From Vitis vinifera (taxonomy: Eukaryota > Streptophyta > Magnoliopsida > Vitales > Vitaceae), in the NCBI RefSeq assembly GCF_030704535.1, contig NC_081817.1:4845501-4909500 (forward strand): a DNA stretch of 64,000 nucleotides, read 5' to 3'. The translations under genes and the position numbers were made by a program. The notes beneath the pieces were generated by a model. It saw nothing but the letters and a program-made list of their open reading frames with translations. It searched no databases and was not told where the DNA came from. Of the stretch, positions 51,701 through 63,010 are shown in pieces (position 1 is the stretch's first letter; the number at the start of each line of letters is the position of its first letter).

Positions 51701-54700
51701 TTGAGATACAATTTTTATACCAGCTAGATGTAGACCTCAAATGAGCTACGTCAGGCTTGGTATATGTGAAATTTCGAGTAGCTCTGGCCGAAAGCTCAAT
51801 CTTTTATATTGAAAGATAGACCTGTGCATGACTGGCTTTAGACCTTGCTTCAATTCTTTTGTATTACTTTTCTTTGGTACTAATAAATTGATTTATCTTT
51901 TTCAAGTGAGTTTTGATTACTGAGTTGTCTCCAAAGAAATATTTCATGAAATTGTTCTAGATCTCCTTATTTCCTTCTGAAATGCTCTCTCTTGATATAC
52001 TGCATTTACAATATTTTCAGGTCACTTGTGGGGCAGAGCTTGCTATATTATTTGTAGAGACACTAGTTAAAGGGAAATTTCCATATGATGACAACACTCT
52101 TGGTCAGTCTTCTCTTCTGATGTAGTTTGTGTGTGTGTGTTTATTTAAATGTTTGTTCAATATCTTTCTTTGAAATAACATTTAACCTGACTTCTAACTC
52201 TGCATTATATTTTTTTGTTTGTATGATTGATCTTGAAAGGAAAAAAAACAAGGATTTTTGAGAACTCAGCTCTCTTCCATTTTTCAACTTTGTTTTGTTA
52301 GTTCTCATAAGGATGTCATTTTTTCATATTTTGGAGTCCTATGCTTATGATTTCAAATTATATTGCTTTCTTTCTTGAATTATTTGTTTATTTATTTATT
52401 ATCATTATCATTTTTTTTTTCTGGAACTAGAATGGCTTTCTCAAATTTTCACTTTTTTTTTTCTTCCTTTTTCCAGGAACTAAACATTGGAGTTTTATAT
52501 TCAGTCAATGACAGTATAGATAACTTTCAAGAAAAATATTGCATGGTCCTGTCAATTTCACTAGAATGGCTTTCTCAAATTTTCACTTTTTTTTTTCTTC
52601 CTTTTTCCAGGAACTAAACATTGGAGTTTTATATTCAGTCAATGACAGTATAGATAACTTTCAAGAAAAATATTGCATGGTCCTGTCAATTTCACTAGAT
52701 AAAAATAAAAACACTGGGCAAAGCCTAAAAGACAGTGGTAAAGCAACTAACACAACTTCAAGAAAGACTTACTAGGAGTGTGTTAATGATTGAGAACCAG
52801 TTCGTTCTCATCCTTCATGTATCCTTTTTCTCTATTATCAATGCAATTATGTTTCCTAGTTAAAAAAAGAATGATTAAACATGACTTTAAAAATTGAGCA
52901 TAGAAGAACCTTTGATAAAAGTTTGGTCTGAGTTCCATTTGTGTGATGTCGTCAAGCAAGTTCACTATGCAGTGCTTCTAGTTTATAGGATTTTGTAGTT
53001 CACTCTGTACCCTCTTAGTTTTTGCCACCCTGATCTTTGTACTGGTTTTTAGGCCTCGTGTGGGAGCTCCTTCTCTTTTGAATTATCCTTTTGCTACTTC
53101 TACATTTGATTTTCTTGGTGCTTGTCGGGACCTCCTTTTTGTTTCTATCAATTTTTTTATCTTCTTGAAGGATATCTCATCCTTTCTGTACTTGTCTCAT
53201 TCAATGAGAAGAAGTGGAGTGTTTTTCTTTCTTAAAGAAGCTACTTCTATGCTTGGTTTTCTTGGTTCTTGTTGGGACCTCTTTTCTCTTTTAATCAGAT
53301 TTTGTATCTTCTTGAAAGAAATCTCATCCTCTGTACTTTTTGTTTCATTGAATGAAATGAAGTGTTTTTGTTTTTGAGAGAAAGCTTGCTAGTGTTGCAC
53401 TTGCTTGCACCAAGGTGTGTGGGCAATAGAGAAAATGCCTATCTTAGAAGGGAATGCATGCACCCACTGCCAAACAGGTAAAATAATTGATAGGAACACA
53501 CAGAGCATGATATATTGAAAATGAGGGAACCAAATATTGCAACTTGTCTTTCCATCTCTGCGATTGAACCTTCATATGTCACTATCTTTCTCGGTGTTTT
53601 GTCTTCAAAAAGCGGAATGATCAGAAAGCATCTTTACAAGTAGTATTTTTCATTGGTATTTTGCAATGATATCTATGTGGATTGTGCCTGTTTCTTCTTT
53701 TTTTTTGGAAGCTTTCTCAAGATAAGCTTTTGCCTGGTTCATCATATTGTCTCACTTTTGTTATTTCCTGGGAAGGCTATCCAATAGTGAGGATCCAATT
53801 GGTTATTGAATTGGCATTCATAGTTTTGTGCTAGGTATCATAGTTTGCTTCCTTCCAAAAAAATACAAATTGTTGAGTGGTGTTTGTTCTCTAAATATAA
53901 GTAAGGAGATGGAGGCTGACTTATCCTTGTTTTTCCCTTTGGTCTTTTATTTGTTTCCTTATCCTTTAGAGTGATGCACCATCTATACAAGTAAAAACTT
54001 GGGAACTTTGCAGTTTGCTGACTGTTGTTTGTTAATTGCCCTCATATGTTCTCCATAACCATTTTTAGTTGTTTGTTGTATCCAAATTTTCTCTCTTTGT
54101 TATTGAGATTATGACAAAATATTTATGTTAGATCGTGTCAGGAAAATCTACAAAAATTTTCCTCAAATTTCTGTGCCGCAACAATTGGAGGATGATGATG
54201 ACATGCAAAAACTTTCTGAAGCCCTTGGAGCTGCAAAAACACGTGTAGAAGTCTGTTCATCATTCTTGAAAGCTGCTATGAAGTGAGCGGTTCTCTCCTT
54301 ATTTTCATTGTTGAATAAGTTCTTCACGGTGTTACACACAGAGAGGAAAACGCATATTATATTATATTATCATTCCTTATATTTTGTTAGCTTTGTCCAA
54401 GTTATATTGCTGTCCGTCTCCTGTAAAATTTAACAATAGAAATTTATTTGGTGGGTTTTCTGCTGTAGGTTTGTAATATCAAAATGAGGCAACTTCTTGT
54501 CTGGTCTAAAGTCAAATTGCATTTGTTCTAATATAAATGTGGAAGATTATGGTGGTTGCATATTACTTTTATGGAATGTGATCATGATGTAGAAGGGGCA
54601 TAATGCTTTTATGGCAAGTAATACTGCATCTTTTTTATTTGTTCATTTTTTTAATACATGTGCATGCACATGTGTCTATATTTGTTTATAGTGGGTGCTT

Positions 54701-57700
54701 ATACTTAGAAGGTTACTTGCATTGATGGGGAGTTACCAAGAGGTGAGTGAAGTGGGTTTAGAGGAAAACTGTGCTTGGAGTTGTTGGTAGTGGATCCATA
54801 GGGCTTGGAATCTTGAGGGATACTGGCGAGTCTAAGAGATTACTTATGGTGGGATTAAAATTTTGTAGTGAGTTGCAGCCATTTAGGCCTTATATAGTGG
54901 TTGGGAGAATGCTAGCAAACTAGGTGACCATCAGTAGTCAGTTGCAATGTGCAGGTTCTAAGCACCAGGCCCATGGCTACATGCATGTTCGGTAGCAGAG
55001 TTGACAAGTCAGGCCCATACAACCTGTACGATGCCAGGATTGACACTTGTGCAAGGGACAAAAATTGCTTCTCCTTTCCTCTCAATCTGATTGAAGCCCT
55101 CCAAAACTAGCCACTGAGCCAAGAACCATCCAAATAGCTTGGTGACAGGAGGCTAGGCTCATCATCAGAGCATGCTGGTTTCATAACAAACCCCCTGAAT
55201 CCCTTTCAGTTTGGCAGGTGTTAAAGCATTGAGTATATGGTGCCTTGTGTATCTTCAGGGTTCTGTGGGGAGTAGGGGTGGGTTGGGTTAGATACTCCTC
55301 AACCACCAAACGGTGGGCAGCCTACATGTCATAATTAAACTCTGCTATCACAATATTCATATATGTTTGAACATGCATGCACAGAACTATGTGCATTTTA
55401 TGTTCCTTATTTAAGATTTGGACCTCGTAAAATCAATCTCTGAAACTTAATGATATGCTAGCTGAGTTGATATTCTACTGCCCTTTGCCTCTGCAAATGC
55501 ACCCTAACTGCTTTTAATTCTTTTGTCTTTTAGGTGGTCTGCAGAATTTGGATTTCATAGGCAGGGCTCTCCTGAAATTCATGATATGCTAGCAGAATAT
55601 TTATATTCTGAATCCCCTGAGTTGGTAGGTTTGTGAGCAAAAATTTAGACTTGAGCACCTGATTGCTGCCACATGTTTTTGATTTATAAGCTCTACATTT
55701 TATTTCCCTTGTTTTTCTGATTTATGTTCATGGAATGTTTCCTTGATCCCAATTTATACAATGAAGGAAAACAAGAATTCCTAATATATATAGGTATATA
55801 GATTGTGTGAGTGTGTGTGTTATATGCAAAACTGAGAAATATTATTTAGAAGAAAGAGTGATAAATGTGGAGCTATCTAAAATAAGTTATCCACCAAAAT
55901 AGTGCAAAGGGTTCTCATGGAAATAGGATGATTCGGTTGTGTATAACATTACATTTGAAGTTGGTCTATGTCAAACTTTTTAGCATTTGAAAAAATGTTT
56001 GAAACATTGACTCTTCATCTTCCTTACAAAGGAAACAACAATTCACTAGAGACCATTCATTCCTTTGCAGCCTATCTAATGTAAGACCTGAAGAAAACAA
56101 AAAGATGAGAGAGAGTGAGGGGTTTCGTGAGGCCGAAAGCAAGGAAGGGGAGTCTCGGGCGGAGAATCGTGGGAGGAGGAAAGGAAATAGATTTGTGGTG
56201 GAATCGAAGATGTTCGAAGTAGAAACAAGTAGAAACTGAGGATAGAAATGGAAAGCGTCATGTTGTGATATCGGAAAGTAAGGGTGAGTTAGTGTCTTGG
56301 GTCCGACTGGGGCCGGCGAGTGTGGGATTGTTCTTAGAAGGGTTGTCTCAGTGTCTGAGGAATGGGGAAGATGGGAGAAGGGCTGGAAGGAAAAAGGGAG
56401 ATTTTACTGCATGGTGAGAGAGGCGAATAGGGTCGGGTGCTTTATCCGCCTGGGGGTGACGGACATGGAGAAGAGGAGGTTTGGAATTTGTATACCAAGA
56501 GGGGGAAAGGAAAAGGGAGGATGGGTTGCTGTGATAGAGGCTCTACGGAGGGAAGGATATTGGCTTGATGAAAAGGAAAGTGACCAAGGAGTAAGGGAGT
56601 CGTGCAAGCTGTATGCGGAAGTGGTAAAGGGCTCAGAGCTCAGGGATACAACAAGATTCAGAGTGGAGACAAAGGAGGAGGAAACAAAGAATAATATGAA
56701 TAGATTGAGGCAGTGCTTGATAAGCAAATGGAGCCCTAGTTCAGCGCGAGAAGAAGACCTTGCGAGTTTGGGGTGGGTAGCGGCAAGAGCGTGGGGTTTG
56801 AAAGGTAAGATGGGTTTGGCTAGATTGGGGAAGGGTTGTGCCCTTTTGGAGTTTGAAAAAGTGGAAGAAGCCAAGAGGGTGTTAGCCTCGGGGGAGAGAC
56901 TAGTGGGAGGGATCCAAATGGGACTGGAGGTGTGGAGTCCGAAGTTTGTATGCGCTCCAGAGGGGGAAAACAGGAAGGAAGCTTGGGTTAGAATGTTGGG
57001 TCTACCAATCTCATTGTGGGTGTCGGCGATTCTGAAGAGAATGGGGGACGCGTGCGGCGGTTTTTTGGACGTCGATCCTCTGACGGAGAGGAAGGAGGAC
57101 CTGGAATGGGCAAGGATCAAAGTAAAGCTGCCTGAAGGGGTTTTGCCGAGTTCGATGGAGATAGGGGTGGAGGGGGAGGTGTTCGTTGTGACGCTGTGGT
57201 GGAAGATTTCGCCGGAGATAAGGAAGAAAAAGGGGGATGGCCGAGATGGCTGTGGGAGACAGAGAGGGGAGGTCAGGGGTGAGGAAGAACCACGCGCGGG
57301 ATGGCGTGTGGGGGAAAATCTGGGCGCTGCCCCCAAGGAACAGCGCCGGTCAGAAGATGGGACGGGAGAGCAGGTGAGACAGTTTGAAAATTGGGCTCTA
57401 GTTGGGCGGGCGACCTGGCAAAGATCCGGATTCGCAGGCGATGGGTTAAGCTCATCTGGAATGGGCTGACCCCGTGGGCCAAAAGTGGGACTATGGCCCA
57501 ACTATGCAAGGTAGGCCTTTTAATAAGAAGGATGAATGGGCTGCAATTGGGAAAGAATGTGGGCCGGCTGAGGGAAGGGCCTCTGAAGGGTTGGAGTTCT
57601 TGTCCCATGGGCATGCTATAAAGGTTGGGGGTGGTCTGGGCCAAACGCAGGTCCAAAAGACTGGCATGGACTATGAAGATGGCTTGGGCCTAAAGCTGGA

Positions 57701-60700
57701 AGAGGAATTCATTAAGTGCCGAGAGAAGGAGGCAAATGGGATGCAGCAGCAGGCTCTCCAGTGGTCAGTGGCTGAGAGGGCGATCATGGATGAAGCCTTA
57801 AGGTATGGGTCTGTCTCTAACCTAAGGGCTGTGGTTTCCTCTTCTCCTTCTTCTAATTTTTTTGGTCGAACTCCGGAGAGGGAGTCTTGCGACCACTCTG
57901 GGGAAACAAGGGCGGGCCTCCAGAAGGAAAGCAAGATGGAGCCCGCATCCTCAGGGGGACCTTCAGCGAGTAGAGAGGGCTGCTGGGACCTGATTGAGAT
58001 CAACTGTGATGCTCTAGAAGTCCAAAACCCAGAAGGCACTCCAGTTATGATGGAGTCCCAGGCTCAAAGGAGCGAGAAGGAGACTAAATGGGAGGATAGC
58101 AGCTTGGCTAAATTTAGCAAGCTTCTGGGATTCTCAGTAGAAGGCCTGGAGAGAGAAATATTGGACTTCTTGTCCAAAATCAGAAAAAGACGGGAAAGGA
58201 TCCATAGCAAAGGATTACTGGAAAAATCAAAATTTGAGAGGGAGCTCAAAAGGTTGGAATGCTCAGTCAAATACAAGGGGAATGACAAGAAAAATAGTCA
58301 TCTGAAAAGTAAAGGGGGACAACTCTGTTTGTTTAATGAATCTTAAAATGTTGAGCTGGAATGTGAGGGGGGCAAATGATGTTAATAAAAGAAGAATTAT
58401 TAAGTCTGTGGTTAGAAAACAGAAGGTGGATTTATTCTGTATCCAAGAGACAAAAATACAGTTAATGACGGATGGGATGGTGAAAAGCTTAGGGGTGGGG
58501 AGATTTTTAGACTGGAGAACTATTGAAGCAGCTGGGGCAGCAGGAGGTGTGCTAATTTGCTGGGACAAGAGGTCTGTGGAATTGTTGGAGTGGGAGGAGG
58601 GCCAATTCTCAATGTCCTGTAAATTCAGAACTGTGGAAAATGGGGCAATATGGGTGTTCACGGGTGTCTATGGCCCCTTTACCAAAGAGGATAGGGAGTG
58701 CCTTTGGGAGGAATTTGGAGCGATAAGAGGGCTTTGGGGGGAACCCTGGTGTGTAGGGGGAGATTTTAATGTGATTCTCTCTCAAGGGGAAAGAAGCAGG
58801 CAGGGGAGGATTACACCAGCTATGAGGAGATTTGCTCAGGTTATGGATGACCTTGAGCTTGTTGATCTTCCTCTTCAAGGTGGATCTTTTACGTGGAGTG
58901 GGGGGTTTCAAAATCAAGCCTGGGCCAAGCTGGACAGGTTTATGGTTTCACCCAGCTGGCTTGATCAGTGTAGGAATGTGACCCAGAAGAGACTATCTCG
59001 GCCTATATCGGATCACTTTCCAATCATAATTGAGGGGGGTGGTATAAAAAGAGGTCCATCACCATTCAGGTTCGAGAATATGTGGCTGAAAGTGGAAGGG
59101 TTCAAAGACCTGTTGCGGAGTTGGTGGCAGGGGATGTCAGTGAGTGGAAGGGCCAGCTATAGGCTGGCTACAAAACTAAAGGTGATTAAGCAGAAACTAA
59201 AGGTCTGGAACAGAGAGGTGTTTGGGAATCTGGAGAGTAATAAGATGGCTGCGCTACAGCAAGTGGACTATTGGGACCAAGTGGAAGGTGAAAGGGGCCT
59301 GACAGAGGAGGAGCTGTCAAGGAAAAAAGAAGTAAAAGACGTTTACGCGAAATGGGTTAAGTTGGAGGAGATACACTGGAGACAGCTCTCAAGGGAGCTG
59401 TGGCTAAGAGAAGGGGATAGAAATACGGGGTACTTTCATCGAATGGCAAACGCACACCGAAGAAGGCAGACCATGGAAAAAATAAAAATAAATGGGGTAT
59501 GGCTCTCAGGGGAGCAAGATGTGAGGAATGGAATAGTAGATGCTTTTCAACGGTTGTTAACGGAAGACTCGGAGTGGAAGGCAGATATAGGGGGGTTGGA
59601 CTTGAATCAGATTAGCCAACAAGAGGCGGACACCTTGGAGCTTCCCTTCACGGAAGAGGAGGTCCATTCGGCCCTTATGGGCATGAATGGGGATAAGGCT
59701 CCTGGGCCGGATGGTTTCACGGGGGCCTTTTGGCAATTCTGCTGGGAGTTTGTAAAGGAGGAGGTTTTCGAGATGCTCAAGGATTTCCATGAGCAAAAGG
59801 CTTTTCTCAAGAGCCTTAATACCACGTTTCTAGTCCTTATCCCAAAAAAAGGAGGAGCGGAGGAGCTGGGGGATTTCAGGCCGATCAGCTTAGTGGGCGG
59901 GCTGTATAAACTCTTGACTAAGGTGCTGGCCAATAGGATTAAAAACGTGGTTAGTAAAGTGGTCTCTTCAGACCAGAACGCTTTTGTCATGGATAGGTAG
60001 ATTTTGGACGCGTCTCTAATAGCGAACGAGGTGATTGACTCATGGAAGAAAAGAGGTGAAAAAGGCCTGATCTGCAAGTTAGATATTGAAAAGGCGTATG
60101 ATAGTGTGAATTGGCAGTTTTTTATGAGGGTTATGCAAAAAATGGGTTTTGGGGTTAAGTGGAGAGAGTGGATATGGAGCTGCATTTCCACTGTTAAGTT
60201 CTCAGTATTAATTAATGGGGAACCAGCTGGCTTTTTCTCCAGCTCTAAAGGGCTGCGGCAAGGCGATCCCATATCCCCATACTTGTTCATTATGGGAATG
60301 GAGGTGTTGAGCGCCTTTATTCGGAGGGCTGTGGAAGGGGGCTGCATTTCCGGGTGCAGGATCCAAAGGGGCAGGGGGCAGGCTGTGAATATCTCCCACC
60401 TTCTTTTTGCCGACGATGCCATAGTCTTCTGTGAGGCTAGGAAAGATGATATGACATTTTTGAGCTGGATTTTATGTTGGTTCGAAGCCGCTTCAGGGCT
60501 GAGGATAAATTTGGCTAAAAGTGAGATCATTCCGGTAAGGGAGGTGGAGGAGATCCTTGAGATGGCTGTGGAGTTGGGTTGCAAGGTAGGTCAGTTGCCT
60601 TCAACTTATCTGGGACTGCCCCTAGGTGCGCCCAATAAGGCTGTGAGCGTGTGGGATGGGGTGGAGGAAAGGATGAGGTGGAAGCTGGCCCTCTGGAAGC

Positions 60701-63010
60701 GGCAATACATATCAAAGGGCGGAAGAATTGCACTCATAAAAAGTACTCTGGTTAGCATGCCGCTATATCAGATGTCTCTCTTCCGTATGCCTAGGGTAGT
60801 GGCAAGAAGACTAGAAAAGTTGCAAAGAGACTTTTTGTGGGGAGGGGGAAGCACGGAAAGAAAAGCCCACCTTGTCAATTGGGAGAAGGTGTGCGTGGGT
60901 AAGGAGAAGGGGGGACTGGGGTTGAGGAAGTTAGTCCCTTTGAACAAAGCCCTTCTTGGAAAATGGGTGTGGAGATTTGCTAATGCTAAGGAGGAGATGT
61001 GGAAACGTGTCCTTGTGGCAAAATATGGGCAAGAGGAACTTGGGTGGAGGACTAAGAAGGTAAATGGAGCTTTTGGGGTTGGAGTTTGGAAGGAGATCAT
61101 GAAAGAAGCCGATTGGTGTTGGGACAAAATGAATTTTAAGGTCGGAAAAGGCACCAAAATCAGGTTTTGGAAGGACCCTTGGTGTGGGGAGGTGGAGTTG
61201 GCTCATAGGTTCCCTCAACTCTTCAATGTGGCTGCCCAAAGGAGTGCCACTGTGGGGGAGTTATGGGACTACAATTCTGACCTAGGAAGTTGGAACTTAA
61301 GGTTTTGTAGGGGCTTCAATGATTGGGAGCTGAACATGGTTGATGAATTGTTACAAATCATAAGGAGTCAAAGAATCACCTTGGAGGAGGACTTGGCACT
61401 TTGGAAGGGGGGGAAAAATGGGAAGTTTGAAGTGAAGGAAGCGTATGAGCTGCTGATCAGCCATAGTACCCTGCTCTTTCCCAAAAAGGGCATTTGGGTG
61501 GAGAATGTTCCTTCCAAGCTAGTGTTTTTTGCGTGGGAAGCTACTTGGGGGAGGGTTCTCACGCTTGATAGGCTACAAAAGAGAGGGTGGCAGCTTCCTA
61601 ATCGCTGCTATTTATGTGGTATGGATGAGGAAAACGTCAACCATCTTCTTATACATTGTACAGTGGCTAGAGTGTTATGGGGGATAGTTCTTGGCTTAGT
61701 TGGAGCCCAATGGGTCTTCCCAGAAACTATAAAGGAGGTGATTGTCAGTTGGAAGGGTTCTTTTGTGGGAAAAAAGAGGGAGAAAATTTGGAGATCCATA
61801 CCGTTATTTATTTTTTGGACGGTTTGGAAGGAGAGGAATAGATTAGCATTCAGGGGGGGGGGGGAGTTAGCTATACAGAAAGTTAAGAATTCTTTTGTTT
61901 GTAATCTGTGGGGGTGGGCAAAATTGTATAGTGGTGCGGAGTCTCGCTCCCTTATAGGTTTCCTGGAGTGGATAGCCTCCAGTTAAGGGTTGGTTGGTTT
62001 TTTGTTGTTTCTTTGGTAAGCTTGTGAGGCCCCCGTCGCCTCGTATACTTCCTGTATGCTTTGCGGCGTTTTGCCTTTTACTAATATATGTGTTTGCTTA
62101 TCAAAAAAAAAAAAATGTGTGTCCTGATATTTTGTTTGTAAATACTTTTTACAACTCCACATTTTTCTGTATCCCCACTGGAGATGATTAACTTGTTCCC
62201 TTGAAAACAATTTTATTTTTAGTCCATTATAATATACATAGTTGGTAGGGGGGATGTAGTTTAATGTCCTGTTTTTGTGGGATCTCATCATTCATTGGCA
62301 CAATCAATATTGATATAATGCTGCTTTGCAGGATATGAGTAGGATATCGTTACATTTTGTTCGAGGAAACAACCCAGAGAAGTTTGCTTCTACTCTAGTA
62401 AATTTTATGGGCAAGGTTAGCCTCCCTCATACAAGTCTTTCTTTTTTCTGAATTCAGCCAAGAGCATGGAATTAGGTGCATAAAGTTTAATAATCCAATC
62501 TTTTCCCTTCAGAGCATTGTGCAATATCACTGTGAAACTATTTATTTTAATTAAAATAAGATTCTATGTTATTGAACGTGTTTCATGTTGTACATTTGTG
62601 GAAGAGCATTTTATAAAATATTATATGATGTTCTTTGTATCTTAAGATATATTTCACTAGAATTATGTTGGTGAAAAAATTCTTATCATTAAAGTTAACA
62701 TCATCATTTTACTGTTCACATTACATGATAGTTTTTGGATTCTTTTCGCTTTCTTTTTACTAAGAAACTTTAGATTGTTAAATTGTTTTGCATTATGTCA
62801 TCAATCATCAAATCCTAAGAACATGCATAATGCAGCAAGAATTATTTTAATTAATTAATTAGGTTTTTGGCCAAGGTCCATCTGCACTGCTTTAAATATA
62901 GTAATTTCATTTTTCTTGGTTACTTATAAAATGTCTTGGCTAATATGCTTTTCGATGAAACAGTGCTATCCAGGTGAAGATGATTTGGCCATTGCACGAG
63001 CTGTCTTAAT
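48795..63010 (+). CDS. GET4: GET4 (TRC35-like), tail-anchored protein targeting; partial
   Basis: Eight coding exons lie in the window: 48795-48842, 50171-50250, 50982-51060, 52021-52102, 54132-54282, 55534-55624, 62332-62415 and 62964-63010; all junctions keep frame and the gene continues past the right edge. The start [16 protein letters not shown] is followed by the helical repeat scaffold typical of the family: [73 protein letters not shown] and [18 protein letters not shown]4 is cytosolic; with GET5/Ubl4-type partners it passes tail-anchored membrane proteins from SGT2 to the GET3 ATPase for delivery to the ER. About 220 of the usual roughly 320 residues are present. Intron 6 is 6.7 kb because of a LINE. 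Intron 4 carries an exact 134-bp tandem duplication. Confidence 0.93.
48843..50170 (+). other. GET4 intron 1
   Basis: No coding content seen. A short direct repeat of TAAAATAAGGAAAGAAGTGT occurs twice near 49968-50012. The TATATATAGACTTTACAAGG context at 49805-49950 looks like repeat-derived sequence but could not be classed. Confidence 0.45.
51321..51344 (+). mobile_element. 24-bp LINE-tail insertion with target duplication
   Basis: GGATTAT occurs at 51314-51320 and again at 51345-51351, flanking ACCTATC plus a 17-base A run. The word before the A run matches the TATC ending of local LINEs. Confidence 0.55.
52431..52698 (+). repeat. Exact 134-bp tandem duplication in GET4 intron 4
   Basis: 52431-52564 and 52565-52698 appear identical base for base. 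Each copy contains a long pyrimidine tract ending TTTTTCCAG/GAAC, a good-looking 3' splice site. Confidence 0.95.
53093..53375 (+). repeat. Diverged direct repeat in GET4 intron 4
   Basis: Two copies of about 140 bases (from 53093 and from 53239) start GCTACTTCTA and share TTTTCTTGGTKCTTG, GGGACCTC, ATCTTCTTGAA and CTCATCC...CTGTACTT. The sequence resembles LINE 3' untranslated DNA. Confidence 0.75.
54690..55330. other. GC-richer block in GET4 intron 5
   Basis: Clearly higher GC and fewer A/T runs than the flanking intron. No ORF of note. Possibly a solo LTR or other repeat; ends not identified. Confidence 0.35.
56105..58346 (+). pseudogene. LINE ORF1, DUF4283 domain, frameshifted
   Basis: Starts [12 protein letters not shown] with the family-like [13 protein letters not shown] 10-bp tandem duplication (AAGTAGAAAC at 56217-56226 and 56227-56236) shifts the frame and gives a stop at 56237-56239. 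A second shift near 56366-56372 restores the original frame, which then runs to 57469 with the DUF4283 core ([27 protein letters not shown]). A third shift near 57450-57468 moves to the frame ending at 58346 (LCLFNES), rich in charged residues and with a CCHC-poor tail. The product would bind LINE RNA if intact. The stop overlaps the ORF2 start by 11 bases. Confidence 0.82.
58336..61986 (+). pseudogene. LINE ORF2: endonuclease-reverse transcriptase, one stop
   Basis: About 1216 codons with a single in-frame TAG at 59998-60000, where relatives have Gln in R-Q-I-L-D. Order: apurinic-type endonuclease ([10 protein letters not shown] at the start, IQETK, VGGDFN, SDHFPI); reverse transcriptase ([19 protein letters not shown], then after the stop [26 protein letters not shown] and the catalytic LFADDA); C-terminal zinc-finger region ([18 protein letters not shown]). 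A run of 12 G at 61853-61864 lies in frame. It nicks DNA and copies LINE RNA at the cut (target-primed reverse transcription). Apart from the stop it looks intact. Confidence 0.93.

Larger units (their letters stand above)
56100..62117 (+). mobile_element. Nearly full-length L1-type LINE in GET4 intron 6
   Basis: ORF1 (DUF4283/gag-like) and ORF2 (endonuclease, reverse transcriptase, zinc finger) in order, then a 3' tail TGCTTATC with a 13-base A run at about 62105-62117. Same strand as GET4. The 5' limit is approximate because no target duplication could be matched to the 3' flank TGTGTGTCCTGATATT. Lesions are few: a stop in ORF2 and about three frameshifts in ORF1. Confidence 0.93.

Noticed and set aside
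53060..53377. 105-codon ORF in GET4 intron 4
   Set aside because: Formed by the diverged direct repeat; T-rich and hydrophobic by composition, no gene signals.
56404..57501. 365-codon minus-strand ORF opposite LINE ORF1
   Set aside because: Ser/Pro/Thr-rich mirror of a purine-rich coding strand; the plus strand carries the conserved DUF4283 residues.
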